A stretch of 64,000 nt of DNA from Actinomadura litoris (GCF_009733595.1 NZ_WOFH01000005.1:346406-410405), one strand, 5' to 3'. Positions 16,639 to 25,689 are shown, numbered from the stretch's first letter. Notes: generated from the letters alone by a model not told the origin. Numbers and translations are program-made.

Positions 16639-17866
16639 CGACGGCCGCCTTCACCGGCGGCCGGGCGCTGATCGCGCCGAGCGCCGCGAGCAGCGTCACC
16701 CGGGGGATCACGCCGAGCAGCGTCCCCTCCGCGTCCGCGACCGGCACCGGCAGGTCGCTCTCCGCGCACCGCGCGAACAGGTCGGCGACCGGTGTGTCGG
16801 GCGCGACGGGCGCCAAGTCCTCGGGGTCGAGCAGGCTCTCCAGCGACTGGACGCCGTCCTGCACCGCGTCCGTGATCGCCACCGCCTTGACCTTGCCGAC
16901 CAGCCTGCGGTCGCGCCCGACCACGAACGCCGCGTTGGACTGGTGCTCGCGCATCGTCCGCAGCGCCGTCCGCGGCCCGGTGTTCGCCGGGACGGTGACC
17001 AGCGGCTTCTCCATCACCGAGGCGGCCGTCAGTACTTTGGTACGGTCCACATCCGCGACGAACCGGGCGACGTAGTCGTTCGCCGGGTCCGTGAGGATCT
17101 CCTCTGCCGTCCCGATCTGCACGATCCGGCCCTCCCGCATCACCGCGATGCGGTCGCCGATGCGCATGGCCTCGTTCAGGTCGTGGGTGATGAAGACGAT
17201 CGTCTTCCCGAACCGCCCCTGCAGATCAAGCAGCAGGTCCTGCACCTCGCGCCGGATCAGCGGGTCCAGGGCGCTGAACGCCTCGTCCATCAAGATGATG
17301 TCGGTGCCCGCCGCGAGCGCCCGCGCGAGCCCGACCCGCTGCCGCATGCCACCGGACAGCTGACCGGGGAGCCTGTCCTCCCACCCCTCAAGTCCGACCA
17401 GCCCCAGGAACTCCCGGGCTGTGCGCTCGCGTTCCTCCTTGGGCACGCCGCGCACCTCCAGCCCGTACGCCGCGTTGGCCAGGACCGACCTGTGGGGGAA
17501 CAGCGCGAAGTGCTGGAAGACCATGCTGATCTTGTCCTGCCGCAGCGCCCGCAGCGCCCTGGGGGACAGCGTGGCGATGTCCTGCCCGTCGACCTCCACG
17601 GACCCGTCCGACACGTCCAGCAGCCCGTTCAGCATCCGGATCAACGTCGACTTGCCGGACCCCGACAGGCCCATGACCACGAAGATCTCGCCCTGCTCGA
17701 CCTCGAAGTCGGCGTCGAGGACGGCGGGGGTGACACCCAGCGCCCGGACCTCCTCCGGCGTCGCACCAGCCCTGAGTCTTCGCTGCGCCTCGACCGCCTT
17801 GCGGCCGAAGAGCTTGGTGACGCTTCGCGCGCGGAGTATGGACACGATCTCCTTCCGTGTTCCCAC
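16631..17866 (-). CDS. proV: Glycine betaine ABC transporter ATP-binding protein with CBS domains
   Basis: Up to 411 residues from GTG 17866. GTG 17845 (VSILRARSVTKLFGRK) may be the real start, but AAGGAG sits only ~3 nt before it. Walker A (GLSGSGKST), signature (LSGGMRQRV), Walker B (IILMDEAFSALD) and the H-loop (VFITHDLNEAMRIGDRI) are all present. Two C-terminal CBS domains, which in this family sense ionic strength, span roughly residues 270-400. Energises osmoprotectant uptake. Confidence 0.93.
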   Translation of the reverse strand: MGTRKEIVSILRARSVTKLFGRKAVEAQRRLRAGATPEEVRALGVTPAVLDADFEVEQGEIFVVMGLSGSGKSTLIRMLNGLLDVSDGSVEVDGQDIATLSPRALRALRQDKISMVFQHFALFPHRSVLANAAYGLEVRGVPKEERERTAREFLGLVGLEGWEDRLPGQLSGGMRQRVGLARALAAGTDIILMDEAFSALDPLIRREVQDLLLDLQGRFGKTIVFITHDLNEAMRIGDRIAVMREGRIVQIGTAEEILTDPANDYVARFVADVDRTKVLTAASVMEKPLVTVPANTGPRTALRTMREHQSNAAFVVGRDRRLVGKVKAVAITDAVQDGVQSLESLLDPEDLAPVAPDTPVADLFARCAESDLPVPVADAEGTLLGVIPRVTLLAALGAISARPPVKAAVDE

Positions 17867-18004
17867 GTCCGGGGTGAGAACGGGTTCACGCCCGGACAGG
17901 ACTCAACTCACGCAAAGAGATGCCAACCGGACGCCGATGTCAGACGTCGGTCGAAACTACCCGTATCGCGAAGATGTTTCATCTTTTGGTGATCCGCGTC
18001 ACGA

Positions 18005-18586
18005 TCACACCCTGGTGCGATGGAAGTTCAGGTACGACCGCGACGGCGTCGGCCCCCGCTGATCCTGGTACCGCGACCCGTACTTCTCCGACCCGTACGG
18101 ATACTCCGCCGGCGAACTGGTCCGGAACAGGCACATCTGCCCGATCTTCATCCCCGGCCACAGCTTGATCGGCAGCGTCGCCACGTTCGACAGCTCCAGC
18201 GTCACGTGCCCGTTGAACCCAGGATCGATCCACCCCGCCGTCGAGTGCGTCAGCAGCCCGAGCCGCCCGAGCGAACTCTTCCCCTCCAACCGCGCCGCGA
18301 GATCGTCCGGCAACGCGAACACCTCGTAGGTGGACGCGAGCACGAACTCCCCGGGGTGCAGCACGAACGCCTCGTCCGCCTCCACCTCCACGAGCCGCGT
18401 CAGATCCCTCTGCTCCACGGCCGGGTCGATGTGCGGATACCGGTGGTTCTCGAACACCCTGAAGTACCGGTCCAGCCGCACGTCCACACTGGACGGCTGA
18501 ACCATGCCCGGCTCATACGGGTCGATCTTCACCCGTCCGGACTCGATCTCGAACCTGATGTCACGATCGGAGAGCAGCACGTCCAA
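18005..18586 (-). CDS. dcd: dCTP deaminase
   Basis: 193 residues; full length for the family. It deaminates dCTP to dUTP in thymidylate supply; in some actinobacteria the enzyme is bifunctional and yields dUMP. Motifs: MVQPSSVDVRL, the active-site stretch LEGKSSLGRLGLLTHSTAGWIDPGF, and GMKIGQMCLFRTSSPA. Start at ATG 18586 (MDVLLSDRDI). It is the last core gene before the tRNA-Gly integration site. Confidence 0.96.
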   Translation of the reverse strand: MDVLLSDRDIRFEIESGRVKIDPYEPGMVQPSSVDVRLDRYFRVFENHRYPHIDPAVEQRDLTRLVEVEADEAFVLHPGEFVLASTYEVFALPDDLAARLEGKSSLGRLGLLTHSTAGWIDPGFNGHVTLELSNVATLPIKLWPGMKIGQMCLFRTSSPAEYPYGSEKYGSRYQDQRGPTPSRSYLNFHRTRV

Positions 18587-18668
18587 AAGCTACCGCCCCC
18601 GCCCACCGCACGCGCACACCGCCGATCCGGTACGATGTCCGAACGACGGCGGCCCCCACACCGCCCAC

Positions 18669-18739
18669 GCGGGTGTAGTTCAATGGCAGAACTTCAGCTT
18701 CCCAAGCTGACAGCGCGGGTTCGATTCCCGTCACCCGCT
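18669..18739 (+). tRNA. tRNA-Gly (anticodon CCC)
   Basis: The 71-nt cloverleaf folds fully: acceptor GCGGGTG/CACCCGC, D stem GTTC/GAAC, anticodon stem TCAGC/GCTGA with loop TTCCCAA (anticodon CCC), T arm GCGGG/CCCGT with loop TTCGATT. CCA is not encoded. Its 3' half is the integration site of the tandem elements. Confidence 0.95.
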
Positions 18740-18790
18740 CACCACAAAGGCCCAGGCCAGGGACATGATCCCCGAACCTGGGCCTTGATC
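18699..18790 (+). repeat. att site 1 (left end): tRNA-Gly 3' half plus downstream terminator
   Basis: 92 bp identical to 37191-37282. The first 42 bp (anticodon loop to tRNA end) also recur at 41927-41968, and with two mismatches at 50334-50375. The repeat includes a 10-bp terminator hairpin (AAGGCCCAGG at 18747-18756, CCTGGGCCTT at 18777-18786). Each insertion therefore restores both the tRNA and its terminator. Confidence 0.93.
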
Positions 18791-18812
18791 GTTTGTGGCT
18801 GTTGTCAGTGAC

Positions 18813-18833
18813 GGGCCATTAGCGGGCCATTAG
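18813..18833 (+). repeat. Tandem 11-bp repeat, putative integrase arm site (element 1 left)
   Basis: GGGCCATTAGC followed by GGGCCATTAG, overlapping the integrase stop codon. The same pair recurs at 37086-37107, inside the right end of element 1. Paired short repeats at both ends fit arm-type binding sites of a tyrosine integrase (inference). Confidence 0.6.
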
Positions 18834-20173
18834 GCCACGGGCACCAGCACCCCGGCCGCGCCGTCGTCGTCTTCGTCGTCCTGGTCGTGCTCGGCCTGGA
18901 CCAACGCGTCGAGGCCATCGGCGATGGCGCGATCACCCTTGGCCGACTTGTGCTGGTAGCGCAGCGCGGCCCGCTCGTTGTCGTGGCCCATGCGCGCCAT
19001 CAGGTTCTTGGTCGAGACGCCCATGTCGGCCGCGAGCTGGTTACCGGTGTGGCGAAGATCGTGGAAGTGCAGGTTCGGTACGCCGAGCGCTTTGACCACG
19101 TGCTTCCAGTTGGTGACCTTGTTGAAGCCGCTGCGGCGGAGCGGCCCGCCCTTGACCCCGGTGAAGACCAGGGCATCAGCGTCCGGCTTGGTATAGATCT
19201 CCAGATGCGCGGCCAGGGCAGGGACGATCGCGGCCGGGATCGTGACCGTCCGTACGCCCGCCTTGGACTTGGGCGGCCCCAGCAGCATCCGGCCGTTGGC
19301 CTGTTCGACGTAGGCGGCTCGGACCCGGACGGTACGCCGGGCCAGGTCGATGTCACAGCGGCGAAGCGCCGTGATCTCGCCCCACCGCAGACTGGCGAAG
19401 GTGGCGAGCAGGATGAACGCGCGTAGCCGGTCGTCCCGGATCACGTCGGCCTGACCGTCCTCAGCCAACTTCCACAGCGCCCGTTCCGCCTCCGCGCGGG
19501 TGGCGAAGGTCAGCGGGAACCGCCGCATGATCCCGCCCTTGACGCGGTACCGGAGCCGGTACTCGCCGGAGTCCAGCTTGCGGAAGTTGCCGACCGGCCG
19601 CATGCCGACCCGTTCGGCCAGCTCGAAGACTTGCGGAATGGTGAGCGTGGGCCGCTCTTCGGCGTACTCGCTACCGGCCCCGCGCACCTGGCAGGGGTTA
19701 CGCGGGAGGATCTCGTCTTCCACGACCGCCGTCATCAGGACGGCCCGCAGCAGCCGGTACGCCTTGGCGCGTGACGTCGCCCCGACCCCGTCATTGGCGA
19801 GGGTGGTCAGCCACTCCCGGATCATCGGGGTAGTGAGCTTGCCCAGGCTCACGCCGCCCAGGTGCGGAGCGATGTGCTTACCGAGCAGCCAGGCGTACAG
19901 TTCGCGCGTGCGCGGTCGGAGCATCTGACGCTGGTCGATCCACCGTGCGGCATAGGTGCCAAGCTTGACCTTGGCTAGCTCAGGGTCTGTCCAGGTGCCG
20001 TTAAGGATCTTCGCTTCGATCAGCGTCAGGGCGCGCTCTGCTTCGGTCTTGGAGGCGAATGTCTGGGGCGCGGTCCGGATGCGTCCATCCGGTCCGGGAT
20101 AGCGGACCTGGTAACGGCCGGAATCGCGCTTGCGGATGTTGCCGAATCGGCGGTGTCCGCCTTTGTTCGCCAT
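18830..20173 (-). CDS. Tyrosine integrase of element 1
   Basis: 447 residues. It catalyses insertion at and excision from tRNA-Gly. Catalytic set: Arg263 (SLRWGE), His371-x-x-Arg374 (HDLRHTG), His397 (MGHDNE), Tyr406 (RYQH). An arm-binding AP2-like domain (~10-50, FGNIRKRDSGRYQVRY) and SAM-like core-binding domain (~70-160) come first. Unusually, a second copy of the arm-type fold (~195-240, VGNFRKLDSGEYRLRY ... EAERAL) lies inside the catalytic region before Arg263. The xis gene lies directly upstream and the att site downstream, as in AICEs. Confidence 0.95.
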   Translation of the reverse strand: MANKGGHRRFGNIRKRDSGRYQVRYPGPDGRIRTAPQTFASKTEAERALTLIEAKILNGTWTDPELAKVKLGTYAARWIDQRQMLRPRTRELYAWLLGKHIAPHLGGVSLGKLTTPMIREWLTTLANDGVGATSRAKAYRLLRAVLMTAVVEDEILPRNPCQVRGAGSEYAEERPTLTIPQVFELAERVGMRPVGNFRKLDSGEYRLRYRVKGGIMRRFPLTFATRAEAERALWKLAEDGQADVIRDDRLRAFILLATFASLRWGEITALRRCDIDLARRTVRVRAAYVEQANGRMLLGPPKSKAGVRTVTIPAAIVPALAAHLEIYTKPDADALVFTGVKGGPLRRSGFNKVTNWKHVVKALGVPNLHFHDLRHTGNQLAADMGVSTKNLMARMGHDNERAALRYQHKSAKGDRAIADGLDALVQAEHDQDDEDDDGAAGVLVPVA

Positions 20174-20430
20174 CAGGCAGCCTTCCAGAGATCGGATGCG
20201 GTCATGGGCTCGACCAGCCCGGCCGAGACGTACTCGGCGAGGGCGGATTCTGGGATGCGGATGTGACCGCGCTTGCCCGCTTCGCCCAGGCGGACGAAGC
20301 GAATGCGCCGTTCAGCGACGAGGCGACGCGGAAACCGCGCGGAGGTGTTCAGGTACTCGGCGGCCTCAGCGATGGTCAGCAACCGCTCGCCCAGGCCGAT
20401 CGGGGGAGTCTGCGTCTTGGCCCTGCTCAT
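20173..20430 (-). CDS. Excisionase-like HTH protein (element 1)
   Basis: 85 residues, MerR/excisionase-type winged helix (LLTIAEAAEYLNTSARFPRRLVAERRIRFVRLG ... HIRIPESALAEYV). It bends attachment-site DNA to direct the integrase toward excision. It touches the integrase start and overlaps the rep gene by 4 bp, so int, xis and rep form one transcript. Confidence 0.88.
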   Translation of the reverse strand: MSRAKTQTPPIGLGERLLTIAEAAEYLNTSARFPRRLVAERRIRFVRLGEAGKRGHIRIPESALAEYVSAGLVEPMTASDLWKAA

Positions 20431-21827
20431 GCGGTCGTCCTGTCTGTGCTGAGGGGTGGCAGGGGTTTGCCGGTGAGTGCTGCGGTGAGGAGGGCTTCGC
20501 CGGGGGTCATGCCTTGTCCGAGGTAGCGCCAGTGCGCGATGACAAGAACCTGGTCGTCATCGAAGGGCAGGCGGCCGGTGGTGACCTGGTCGTGTTGGCG
20601 TTGGTTGTGTTCGACGCGGTCCGCGCGCAGTTCCCCGAGGGTGGTGGAGTAGTGGCGTGATTTGGTGGAGTAGTGGCCGCGGAAGCCGAGCATGTGTGCC
20701 CATTCGGCCAGTCGGAGCCCGGCGAGTTCTTCGAGGGTGCCCAGGTGGAAGCATGCGGCGATGAGTCGTCGGGCGTGTGCGGTGACGGGTAGTTCGGCTA
20801 GGTCGTCGGTTGCTCTGATGGGGCGGTCGAGGGTGCCGACGCATTCGGCGGCTTTGGTGGCGTATTTGGCGATGTAGCCCGCCACCGCACCATCGGTCAG
20901 GTCCCCGGAGGCGGTGATGGGCCGCACGTCGATCTGCGCACCCCACCTATGGGTCTTGGCCGGGACTCCGGCCGCCGCCGGGGTGGTGACCTTGACCGCG
21001 CCCGCCGTGTGGTCCACGGCCGCGCGGATTTGGTCGAGGGTGGCCCAGGCGGGCGGGGACGCGTGGGGGCCGCCCGGTCCGTCCAGGCGGATGACGGCAT
21101 GGAAATGCACCAGGCCGCGCCGCTGGTATTCGGCGACCTTGGCGAACGACACCGTGAGAACCTCGCGCAGCTCCCCCACACGCAGCCCGGCCGACCGCGC
21201 GAGGTGGCGGCGGACGGCCATGGTGAAGCGGCGCCAGAGTTCGGGGGCGTTGGCGTTCCAGAGCACGGCGCCGGGGTAGTCGAAGCAGTCCGGGCAGATC
21301 GGTTGCCCAAGCCGCCCGTCATCTGCGGAGTGCCGGAGGGTGCAGGAGACCGGCCGTCCGTGCTCGCAGGTGCCGCCGCCGCGCCGGGGATGGCAGGGCG
21401 CGACACCTCCGCCGGCCCCTGCCCGGTGGGAGTGGACGGGGCCGAAGGAGGGGGCGGTGAGGGTGACGAACGCGGCCGGGTGGGTGGTCACGGTCGCGGG
21501 GACGCCTTTGCCGCCGATCAGGCCCGCACGGACGAGTTGGTAGGTGTCGGCGCGGTAGGTCTCGGCGCAGGCGGGGCAGCGGGAGGCGCGGCGGGTCTTG
21601 CACGCCACCCGCAGCACCCCGCCCGGCTCACGAGCCGTGGAGTACCGGTGCAGGACCGCGCCGGTGAGCGGGTCGCGGTATTCCACGCGTCCGCGTAGGT
21701 GGACGGGTTGAGCGCATCCCCCGGTGGCGCGGGCGCGGGCGGCCCACCGGCTGAAGTCGGGCCGGTTGAACCGCATCGCCATGTCCCGTGCGGCAAGGCC
21801 GGTGATGGAGGGTGCTGGGTGGGGCAC
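20427..21827 (-). CDS. RepSA-family rolling-circle replication initiator
   Basis: 466 residues. The HUH motif is visible (GLVHFHAVIRLDG, His241 and His243), as are Cys-rich zinc-binding segments (CPACAETYR ~84-92; CPDCF ~178-182). Such proteins nick the double-strand origin of excised AICEs (pSAM2 RepSA type) to start rolling-circle replication. The listed start is GTG; an ATG at codon 16 is an alternative and neither has a strong RBS. Confidence 0.88.
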   Translation of the reverse strand: MPHPAPSITGLAARDMAMRFNRPDFSRWAARARATGGCAQPVHLRGRVEYRDPLTGAVLHRYSTAREPGGVLRVACKTRRASRCPACAETYRADTYQLVRAGLIGGKGVPATVTTHPAAFVTLTAPSFGPVHSHRAGAGGGVAPCHPRRGGGTCEHGRPVSCTLRHSADDGRLGQPICPDCFDYPGAVLWNANAPELWRRFTMAVRRHLARSAGLRVGELREVLTVSFAKVAEYQRRGLVHFHAVIRLDGPGGPHASPPAWATLDQIRAAVDHTAGAVKVTTPAAAGVPAKTHRWGAQIDVRPITASGDLTDGAVAGYIAKYATKAAECVGTLDRPIRATDDLAELPVTAHARRLIAACFHLGTLEELAGLRLAEWAHMLGFRGHYSTKSRHYSTTLGELRADRVEHNQRQHDQVTTGRLPFDDDQVLVIAHWRYLGQGMTPGEALLTAALTGKPLPPLSTDRTTA

Positions 21828-21923
21828 GATGGAGGGGTCTCCCTATCCGGTGATGTGGTTAGTGGGGAAGGGCCCCGGCGCGGCTGGATTGCTTGGCGGC
21901 TTGAGAGCCGCGCCGGGGCGCGG

Positions 21924-22079
21924 TCAGAACGCTTCGATGAACCGGGAGAGGGCGTCGGCCAGCAGGGCGAACCCGCCGCCGATGGTCTTGACCGTCTGGG
22001 CTCCGGTCTCGGGGTGGCGGATCACGAACACGGTCAGGGCGATCCAGAAGGCGATGGACGCGGTACGGCGCAGGTACAT
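21924..22079 (-). CDS. Small AICE membrane protein
   Basis: 51 residues from ATG 22079 with AGGAG upstream. One hydrophobic stretch (SIAFWIALTVFVI), then an amphipathic C-terminus (GGGFALLADALSRFIEAF). Lies in the transfer operon between rep and the zinc-ribbon protein. Function unknown; small membrane proteins at this position are common in AICEs. Confidence 0.65.
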   Translation of the reverse strand: MYLRRTASIAFWIALTVFVIRHPETGAQTVKTIGGGFALLADALSRFIEAF

Positions 22080-22092
22080 GACGGGTTCTCCT

Positions 22093-22266
22093 TTAGAGGT
22101 GGCCGTGGCCGTGGCAGGCGGAACAGGTGGAGCCATCGGAGGCGACGCCGCCCCCGCCGCAGGACCCGCACACCCAGCCCCACACCAGCGGGAGCAGCAG
22201 AACGGGGAGGGGCGGCCGGTCGTCCGGGCGACCCTGTAGGGGACGGGTCGGGTGCGGTGTGGTCAT
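22093..22266 (-). CDS. Small zinc-ribbon-like protein
   Basis: 57 residues. A hydrophobic stretch (LPVLLLPLVWGWV) leads into CGSC, and CSAC follows before a GHGHL tail. The paired CxxC motifs suggest a zinc knuckle. Its start overlaps the upstream gene's stop (TGATG), a coupling arrangement that supports it as real. Function unknown. Confidence 0.6.
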   Translation of the reverse strand: MTTPHPTRPLQGRPDDRPPLPVLLLPLVWGWVCGSCGGGGVASDGSTCSACHGHGHL

Positions 22267-22673
22267 CAGGCCGCCTGCCCGGCGTCGTCCTGGTCGCCGT
22301 CGGTGCGGATGTTGTCGAGGTAGCTCCGCCGCGCGTCGAATTCGCGGCGGACACGGTCAGGAATGTGAACCAGGCGGTAGGTGATCCGGCCGAAGGAACG
22401 GGCGGCGATGTAGTGCCCGCCCTGCGGACGGTCGTCCTGGACGAGCACGCCCAGGAGTTCGGCGACCTGGTCGACGACCGCAGCCGAGAGGGTCTCGTCA
22501 ACCTCGCGGGGAAAGACGTCGAAGCTGTCGCCGTACTCGGGGACCGGAACGGCCGGGTTGTCGGCCAGGAAGTCGGCCAGGGCACGCAGGCCGGTGATGA
22601 CCTGGTGACGGGCGAGCAGGTCACCCGGAACGACGCCGTCGGTCGGGTCGGTGGGGTTGGTGTGGGTGGTCAT
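22266..22673 (-). CDS. Hypothetical AICE protein
   Basis: 135 residues from ATG 22673. Soluble and acidic, with no domain recognised. Visible blocks are HQVITGLRALADFLADNP, VPEYGDSFDVFP and GRITYRLVHIPDRVRREFDARRSYLDNI. Conserved position between the DUF2637 protein and the zinc-ribbon protein suggests a role in replication or transfer (inference). Confidence 0.65.
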   Translation of the reverse strand: MTTHTNPTDPTDGVVPGDLLARHQVITGLRALADFLADNPAVPVPEYGDSFDVFPREVDETLSAAVVDQVAELLGVLVQDDRPQGGHYIAARSFGRITYRLVHIPDRVRREFDARRSYLDNIRTDGDQDDAGQAA

Positions 22674-22692
22674 GGTGCGGTTCCTCCAGTGG

Positions 22693-23517
22693 TCAGGCGA
22701 CGGGTGCGGTGTCGGTGCGGATCTGGCGGAGCAGGTCCGAGGCGAGTTGGTTGGAGACCCCGAGCCGTGCGCGTAGCGCGTCCCGGGTGATCGGGCGCCC
22801 TTCCCGGTTCTGGTGTTCGGTGGCGACCCGCCGCGCGAAATCCACCAGCGGAGCCGCCGCTGGGGCCGGATCGGGCGAAGCAGCCGCGGATTGTTCGGCG
22901 GCCGGGACGGGGATCGTGGTTTGGCCGTCCTGCCCGTGTTCGCCGTCCTGGTCGTCGCCGACCGGCTTTGCGGACGAAGCGGCGGCGGCCGGGTCGGCTT
23001 CCCACACCACCCACGACGACGAGGACGAGGACGGGACGGCGGACGAGGGAGACGCGGTCGAGGACGGGCGGTCGAAGGTGTCCGGGGCGGCCGCGCCATC
23101 GGGGACGGGAACCGATGGGGTCCGCTCAGTCGTCGGGGTGGCCGTACGGCGTTCGAGCATGGAGACGGCGACCAGGAACGCCCCGGCCGGAGTACCGGCG
23201 GTGATCCAGCCCCACACCGACGCATCGGCTTGCGCCAGGTTCGCCGCAAGGGAGAGCAGGACGCCGCCGACCAGGACCAGCGTCGGCCACGACACCGGCC
23301 CCGTCTCCCGCCCGGTGCGCTTATCCCGCTGGCGCTCCCCCGCCGCCATGACGCAGGTCAGGTCGATGCACACGGCGATGGCCCAGGCCATCCACCCGCG
23401 CTGGCCATGGTCGGTGGCGGTGTCGCGGATGTGGGTGAACGACCCCGCCGCCGCGATCCCCGCCAACACCACCACCGGCCCCGAATCGGCCAGCGCCCCG
23501 AGGATGCGGCGGGTCAT
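22693..23517 (-). CDS. DUF2637 (SpdB-like) plasmid-spread membrane protein
   Basis: 274 residues. Four hydrophobic helices (~12-135) of the DUF2637 type (RGWMAWAIAVCIDLTCVMAAGERQRDK), a long Thr/Ser/Asp-rich linker (~140-225) and a C-terminal HTH-like end (ITRDALRARLGVSNQLASDLLRQIR). DUF2637 proteins accompany TraB translocases and help spread transferred DNA between mycelial compartments. The start overlaps the next upstream gene by 4 bp. Confidence 0.8.
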   Translation of the reverse strand: MTRRILGALADSGPVVVLAGIAAAGSFTHIRDTATDHGQRGWMAWAIAVCIDLTCVMAAGERQRDKRTGRETGPVSWPTLVLVGGVLLSLAANLAQADASVWGWITAGTPAGAFLVAVSMLERRTATPTTERTPSVPVPDGAAAPDTFDRPSSTASPSSAVPSSSSSSWVVWEADPAAAASSAKPVGDDQDGEHGQDGQTTIPVPAAEQSAAASPDPAPAAAPLVDFARRVATEHQNREGRPITRDALRARLGVSNQLASDLLRQIRTDTAPVA

Positions 23518-23837
23518 GCCGCCCGCCGGTCAGTGACGAGCGCGAGCAGCGCGGCCAGCTCGGCGTCACAGCGGTGGGTGTCAGCCCACCGGTCCACCTC
23601 GGCCCAGGACGCGGAGGCGAAGGAGCCGGCGCAGCGCTGACACCGGGCGATGTGCAGGGAGCGGAACTCGTCCCACTCGACCCCGACCGGCCACACATCC
23701 CAGGACGACACCGACGCCGACCAGGACGAGGACGGGGACGGGACGACGGCCAACCGGGGACGAGGACGGGCAGGACGGGGACGAAGGACGCGGATGCGAG
23801 CAGCCATCGGGCTACCTCCAGGGGCGGTTTCGGGCAT
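23514..23837 (-). CDS. Hypothetical AICE protein with Cys/His cluster
   Basis: 107 residues, or 97 from Met11. The N-terminal half is low-complexity Arg/Pro/Ser. The C-terminal half has HIARCQRCAGSF ... WADTHRCDAELAALLALV, a likely small zinc-binding fold. It overlaps the DUF2637 gene by 4 bp. No function recognised. Confidence 0.55.
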   Translation of the reverse strand: MPETAPGGSPMAARIRVLRPRPARPRPRLAVVPSPSSSWSASVSSWDVWPVGVEWDEFRSLHIARCQRCAGSFASASWAEVDRWADTHRCDAELAALLALVTDRRAA

Positions 23838-23898
23838 GGGTCGGGTAGGGACGTGGCGCGGATTGAGGGCTCACGCCGAGCCGCAGTGAAGTGGGGGC

Positions 23899-25242
23899 CT
23901 ATGCGGCGGGTCGCACGTCCGGGACGGAGCCGACGAGGACGTTCCAGTCCAGGGTCAGGTGTGCGTAGTCGCGGGCGGCTTGCTCGGCCGCAGCTTCAGG
24001 GACGAAGACCGAGCGGGCACGGTGCCAAGCACCGTCCTGCCCGGCCAGGATGCACACGCCCGGAGTCTCGGCCGGTATCGCGCGTGCAGCGTCCAGGGCG
24101 GCGGGGTCCAGGTCGCCCAGGGTCATGTTCGCGGTCTCGGGGTCGTTGACCCGGTGGCACACCCGCCCCGACAGTTGCGCCCGCAGGGCGGTGACGCCGG
24201 GCCCCAGGTCGGAGCCGATGCGTTGCCCGCAGACGATCAGGGAGACCGCGAACGCCCGGCCGAGCTGGGCGATCCTCAGGAGCGAGGTGGCGGTCTTGGA
24301 CACCTCGTCCTTCTCGGTCTTGTCGGCCATCAGGAACAGTTCGGCGACCTCGTCCACCAGGGCGACGATGGGAACGGGCCGCAGTTCCTCGGGGAGTGTC
24401 CAGATGTTGCGGGCCCCGTGCGCACGGCAGGTCGCCATGCGGTTCTCCACCTCGGCCATCAGGTCGGCCAGCAGATCGACGGACTCTTTGCGGGTGGTGG
24501 CCAGCGCCGAGAGCCGGGGCGCGTAGGGGGTGAACTCGACGCCGCCTTTGAGGTCGAACCCCACCAGCGCGACCGGTTGCGGCGCCAGAGCACAGATGAT
24601 CGCGTTGGCCAGGTTGGACTTACCCGACAGGGTCGCCCCGGCGATGAGCCAGTGCGGAACGACACGCAAGTCCATCACCCAGTCGCGCCCGTTCTCCAGC
24701 TTCCCCGGCCGCACCCGCAACAACTTCCAGGGCTCTGGCGACACCGACACCTCGGTCAGCGGATCGGCCATGGTCGCCCACAGCGTCACGAAACCGGGGC
24801 GCACGTCCACTACCCGTACCGAGTGCACGCGCCAGGCATGCGCGATGCCCTCCGCTGCCTTCTGGTAGTCGGCCGGAACTTGGCCGTCGTGCAGGCGTAG
24901 CCGCATCCGCCACCCCAGCCGGGTCGGCCGCAGCAAACCCAGCCGGGGAGCGCGCTCCACATCGACGCGCCGCACCCGCCGCTTGTGCTCGACCACCGCC
25001 GCCTCAGCGCGGGAGGCCCCGCCGACGACCGGGACGGCGTCCAGGGTGAGCCGCAGCCGCCGCCGGTGACGAGTCAGCCTGCAACCCGAGGCGACGTGAT
25101 GCCAGCTCAGGTACACCAGCACCGCCCGCGCCGGGAAAGCCACGCCGTACCAGAACGAGACCGGGTGGAACCGGCGCCAGGCCCAGAGCCCGGCCGCCGC
25201 AGCGGCCAGGACCCCGAACACCAGGTAGTCGCTCATCACCAA
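23899..25242 (-). CDS. FtsK/SpoIIIE-type DNA translocase for conjugal transfer (TraB/TraSA)
   Basis: 447 residues. N-terminal membrane segments (~8-45), then an FtsK ATPase domain with Walker A GATLSGKS (202-209) and Walker B LVDE (295-298), plus VCGQRIGSDLGPGVTALRAQL near the C-terminus. In AICEs this single hexameric pump moves double-stranded DNA between hyphae without a relaxase. It is the main transfer gene of element 1. The clt site it would bind is not identified with confidence. Confidence 0.9.
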   Translation of the reverse strand: MVMSDYLVFGVLAAAAAGLWAWRRFHPVSFWYGVAFPARAVLVYLSWHHVASGCRLTRHRRRLRLTLDAVPVVGGASRAEAAVVEHKRRVRRVDVERAPRLGLLRPTRLGWRMRLRLHDGQVPADYQKAAEGIAHAWRVHSVRVVDVRPGFVTLWATMADPLTEVSVSPEPWKLLRVRPGKLENGRDWVMDLRVVPHWLIAGATLSGKSNLANAIICALAPQPVALVGFDLKGGVEFTPYAPRLSALATTRKESVDLLADLMAEVENRMATCRAHGARNIWTLPEELRPVPIVALVDEVAELFLMADKTEKDEVSKTATSLLRIAQLGRAFAVSLIVCGQRIGSDLGPGVTALRAQLSGRVCHRVNDPETANMTLGDLDPAALDAARAIPAETPGVCILAGQDGAWHRARSVFVPEAAAEQAARDYAHLTLDWNVLVGSVPDVRPAA

Positions 25243-25251
25243 GGCCGCCGC

Positions 25252-25623
25252 TCAGGCCACGTCCGCCGCAACCGACGCGGCCGAACTGTCCGGTGCCGAG
25301 ACCGGAGCGGCCAGCGTGATACGCGAGGCCCGGTAGGCGACACCCCACCGCTTCTGACCGCCGATCACCTGCTCCCACGGGAACGCCACCAGACCGACCG
25401 GAGTCACGATCTGCCCGATCGACACCTCCTGATCACCCGGCACCGAGACGTTCACCAGGTCGACCCGACCCGTGGCGTCGGCAGCCGACAACCCGACCGT
25501 GAACACCGTCTTCCCGTCACGGTCCACCTTCACCTCCCCCGTCTCCTGACTCACCAGCTTGGGACGCGGCGCCGACACGCACACGAATGTGAGCGCCGAC
25601 AGGTCCACCGGGATGCTGCGCAC
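25252..25623 (-). CDS. SCO3933-family regulatory protein
   Basis: 123 residues. Compact beta-rich domain: KLVSQETGEVKVDRDGKTVFTVGL, VSVPGDQEVSIGQIVTPVGLVAFPWEQ. Resembles the SCO3933 family that sits just upstream of tra genes in Streptomyces AICEs. It is the first gene after the operon promoter at 25661-25689. Its regulatory role is taken from the family name; no DNA-binding motif is visible. Confidence 0.7.
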   Translation of the reverse strand: MRSIPVDLSALTFVCVSAPRPKLVSQETGEVKVDRDGKTVFTVGLSAADATGRVDLVNVSVPGDQEVSIGQIVTPVGLVAFPWEQVIGGQKRWGVAYRASRITLAAPVSAPDSSAASVAADVA

Positions 25624-25654
25624 TAGGAACCTCCAGAGTTGCGTGAACTACTTA

Positions 25655-25689
25655 GACAACATAGTCGACCTAGTCTTCCATGTTGTCAA
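25655..25689 (-). promoter_or_regulatory. Transfer-operon promoter with operator
   Basis: Minus-strand promoter: TTGACA (25684-25689), 17-bp spacer, GACTAT (25661-25666). A perfect 8-bp inverted repeat, GACAACAT (25655-25662) and ATGTTGTC (25680-25687), overlaps both elements, so a bound repressor would block polymerase. The divergent GntR gene 70 bp away is the obvious candidate. Confidence 0.7.

Noticed and set aside
14195..17992. 1265-residue plus-strand open frame across the ABC transporter genes
   Set aside because: Antisense to three well-supported genes; low-complexity Arg/Pro composition and no start signal.
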